A stretch of 24,031 bases of DNA from Verrucomicrobiota bacterium (GTDB taxonomy: Bacteria; Verrucomicrobiota; Verrucomicrobiia; Limisphaerales; AV2): NCBI GenBank assembly GCA_003219345.1, contig QHOP01000107.1:1-24031 (forward strand). Reading direction: 5' to 3'. The notes beneath the pieces were generated by a model, which worked only from the letters and a program-made list of their open reading frames with translations, was not told where the DNA came from and did not search any database. The translations under genes were made by a program, and so were the position numbers. Each line of letters starts with the position of its first letter. Positions within the stretch are counted from its first letter, which is position 1. Below are positions 23,328 through 24,031 of the stretch, piece after piece.

Positions 23328-23526
23328 GTGCCAGTGAAAGTGCCAGTGAAAATCGAACTGGCCAAAACTCAGCAATACTCTGCAAATACTGGTGAAAAAC
23401 GCTGTCACAACTCATCTGTCGTGCCCAAAAACGTCCTGTCAGTGCCAGTGAAAGTGCCAGTGAAATTCAAGCCGGAGTAAAACTGAGCGAAAAGGCCCGA
23501 ATTTACGGGGTCTTTACTGGTGAAAA
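23328..23526 (+). repeat. array of short direct repeats between tRNA-Cys and integrase
   Basis: The 12-mer GTGCCAGTGAAA occurs twice in tandem at 23328-23351 and again, as an identical pair, at 23442-23465. A related 12-mer, TACTGGTGAAAA, occurs at 23387-23398 and 23515-23526. All six share a core close to YRGTGAAA in the same orientation. Position between a tRNA and an integrase start suggests arm-type binding sites for the recombinase or its accessory protein. Binding is inferred, not shown. Confidence 0.6.
23334..23480 (+). CDS. possible 48-residue peptide with VPVKVPVK repeats
   Basis: GTG 23334 is preceded by AGGAGG with about 8 nt spacing and opens a 48-codon frame that ends at TAA 23478-23480. 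The peptide begins and ends with VPVK repeats encoded by the direct repeats above, which are in the same frame because their spacing (114 nt) is a multiple of three. It resembles no known family. It may be a small gene of the integrative element, or chance coding through DNA-binding sites; the latter is somewhat more likely. Confidence 0.2.
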   Translation: MKVPVKIELAKTQQYSANTGEKRCHNSSVVPKNVLSVPVKVPVKFKPE

Positions 23527-23542
23527 CGGGATTCGCTGCCCG

Positions 23543-23566
23543 TTTGGTGTAGCTGATACACCCAAA
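23543..23566. promoter_or_regulatory. inverted repeat upstream of the integrase
   Basis: TTTGGTGTA (23543-23551) and TACACCCAAA (23557-23566) form a nearly perfect stem around a short loop, 44 nt before the integrase ATG. It could be an operator or a short terminator. There is no T-tract. Confidence 0.3.
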
Positions 23567-23609
23567 GCCGCGCGCATCCTCATAGCCTCGGACCAAAAAG
23601 TCTGAGTCT

Positions 23610-24031
23610 ATGAAACGTCGTTTCATTCTGTACCGCCGCAAGCTCGGCGGCACGTTCTACATTGAGGATACGAAAACCCGAAAACAGGAAAGCCTTGGTA
23701 CGAAAGACCGCGCGGAGGCGATGTCATTGCTCAACGCCCGCAATGAATCCTTTCGCCAACCGCACCTGAATCTTCAAATCGCCAAGGCCTACCTGGCAGG
23801 CACAGATTCACGCGTCCCAACGCGGACGTGGCAGAACGCCCTTGATGCCATCATCGAAATGAAGACCGGTTCAACGAAAGATCGCTGGCAACGCGCGGCG
23901 AGAGAAAAGGCGTTGGACCTGATTCGCAATCGTGTCATCGTCGAGACGCAAGCCGAACATCTGCTCGCTTCTCTCAAGGCGGGCACGGTCAGCACGAATG
24001 TTCATCTGCGGAAACTGCACAACTTCTGCAT
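23610..24031 (+). CDS. tyrosine recombinase/phage-type integrase, N-terminal part
   Basis: From ATG 23610 the frame is open to the right edge (140 codons). The N-terminal part (about 1-45, RRFILYRRKLGGTFYIED...KQESLGTKDRAEA) looks like the small beta-rich arm-binding domain of tRNA-targeting integrases. Residues about 50-140 are helical, with TWQNALDAIIEMK and VSTNVHLRKLHNFC, as in the SAM-like core-binding domain. The catalytic R..HxxR..Y part lies beyond the window, so activity cannot be judged. It is on the same strand as tRNA-Cys, 331 nt downstream, the usual layout for an element integrated at the tRNA 3' end. No strong Shine-Dalgarno precedes the ATG. Confidence 0.72.
   Translation, partial: MKRRFILYRRKLGGTFYIEDTKTRKQESLGTKDRAEAMSLLNARNESFRQPHLNLQIAKAYLAGTDSRVPTRTWQNALDAIIEMKTGSTKDRWQRAAREKALDLIRNRVIVETQAEHLLASLKAGTVSTNVHLRKLHNFC

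Noticed and set aside
23328..23465. CRISPR array
   Set aside because: The repeats are 12-24 nt, only two double copies exist, spacing is irregular for CRISPR, and no cas gene is present.
23405..23653. Minus-strand frame with FTGTFTGT repeats
   Set aside because: It is only the complement of the direct repeats and has no start context or family.

Overview
The window looks like a chromosomal segment of a free-living bacterium of the PVC group, most likely Verrucomicrobiota (Pedosphaera/Limisphaera-like). This is inferred from a plant-type GDP-mannose 3,5-epimerase, a DUF288/STELLO-type glycosyltransferase, weak use of Shine-Dalgarno sites, CGTAGC-hairpin and AAAYCCG heptad repeats, and an integrase N-terminus of a kind I associate with that phylum. 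No 16S or marker protein is present to prove it.

Region 1 (1-19316) is a surface-polysaccharide locus. From left to right it holds: an SGNH hydrolase cut by the window edge; an SxtJ-like membrane protein; a carbamoyltransferase broken by a frame-changing deletion; a second SGNH hydrolase; a GT2 glycosyltransferase; a SAM methyltransferase; a GDP-mannose 3,5-epimerase; a second, paralogous GT2; a GT4; a second methyltransferase; a broken O-antigen ligase/polymerase; an acyltransferase-3; a STELLO-like glycosyltransferase; a GT-A-like glycosyltransferase; another GT4; a third methyltransferase; and a Wzx-type flippase. Together they could make GDP-L-galactose (or GDP-L-gulose), assemble a lipid-linked oligosaccharide, decorate it with methyl, acyl and perhaps carbamoyl groups, flip it and polymerise or ligate it. 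Gene orientation switches often, so this is a mosaic of short operons. Several are tightly coupled by TGATG overlaps or 1-8 nt gaps. Two genes, carbamoyltransferase and ligase, carry the same kind of lesion: a short internal loss that changes frame.

Region 2 (19453-23054) holds housekeeping genes: yajQ, an HpnA-like NAD(P)-dependent sugar epimerase/reductase, a small TPR protein and mtnA (methionine salvage). This part is rich in small repeats. A 213-bp element with inverted ends overlaps the stop codon of the hpnA-like gene. A perfect palindrome lies in frame inside that gene. A similar hairpin lies upstream of the TPR gene. A 7-nt tandem repeat lies in frame inside mtnA.

Region 3 (23204-24031) is a tRNA-Cys(GCA) gene followed by an array of short direct repeats and the 5' part of a tyrosine-recombinase integrase that runs off the window. 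This is the expected left edge of an integrative element inserted at the tRNA.
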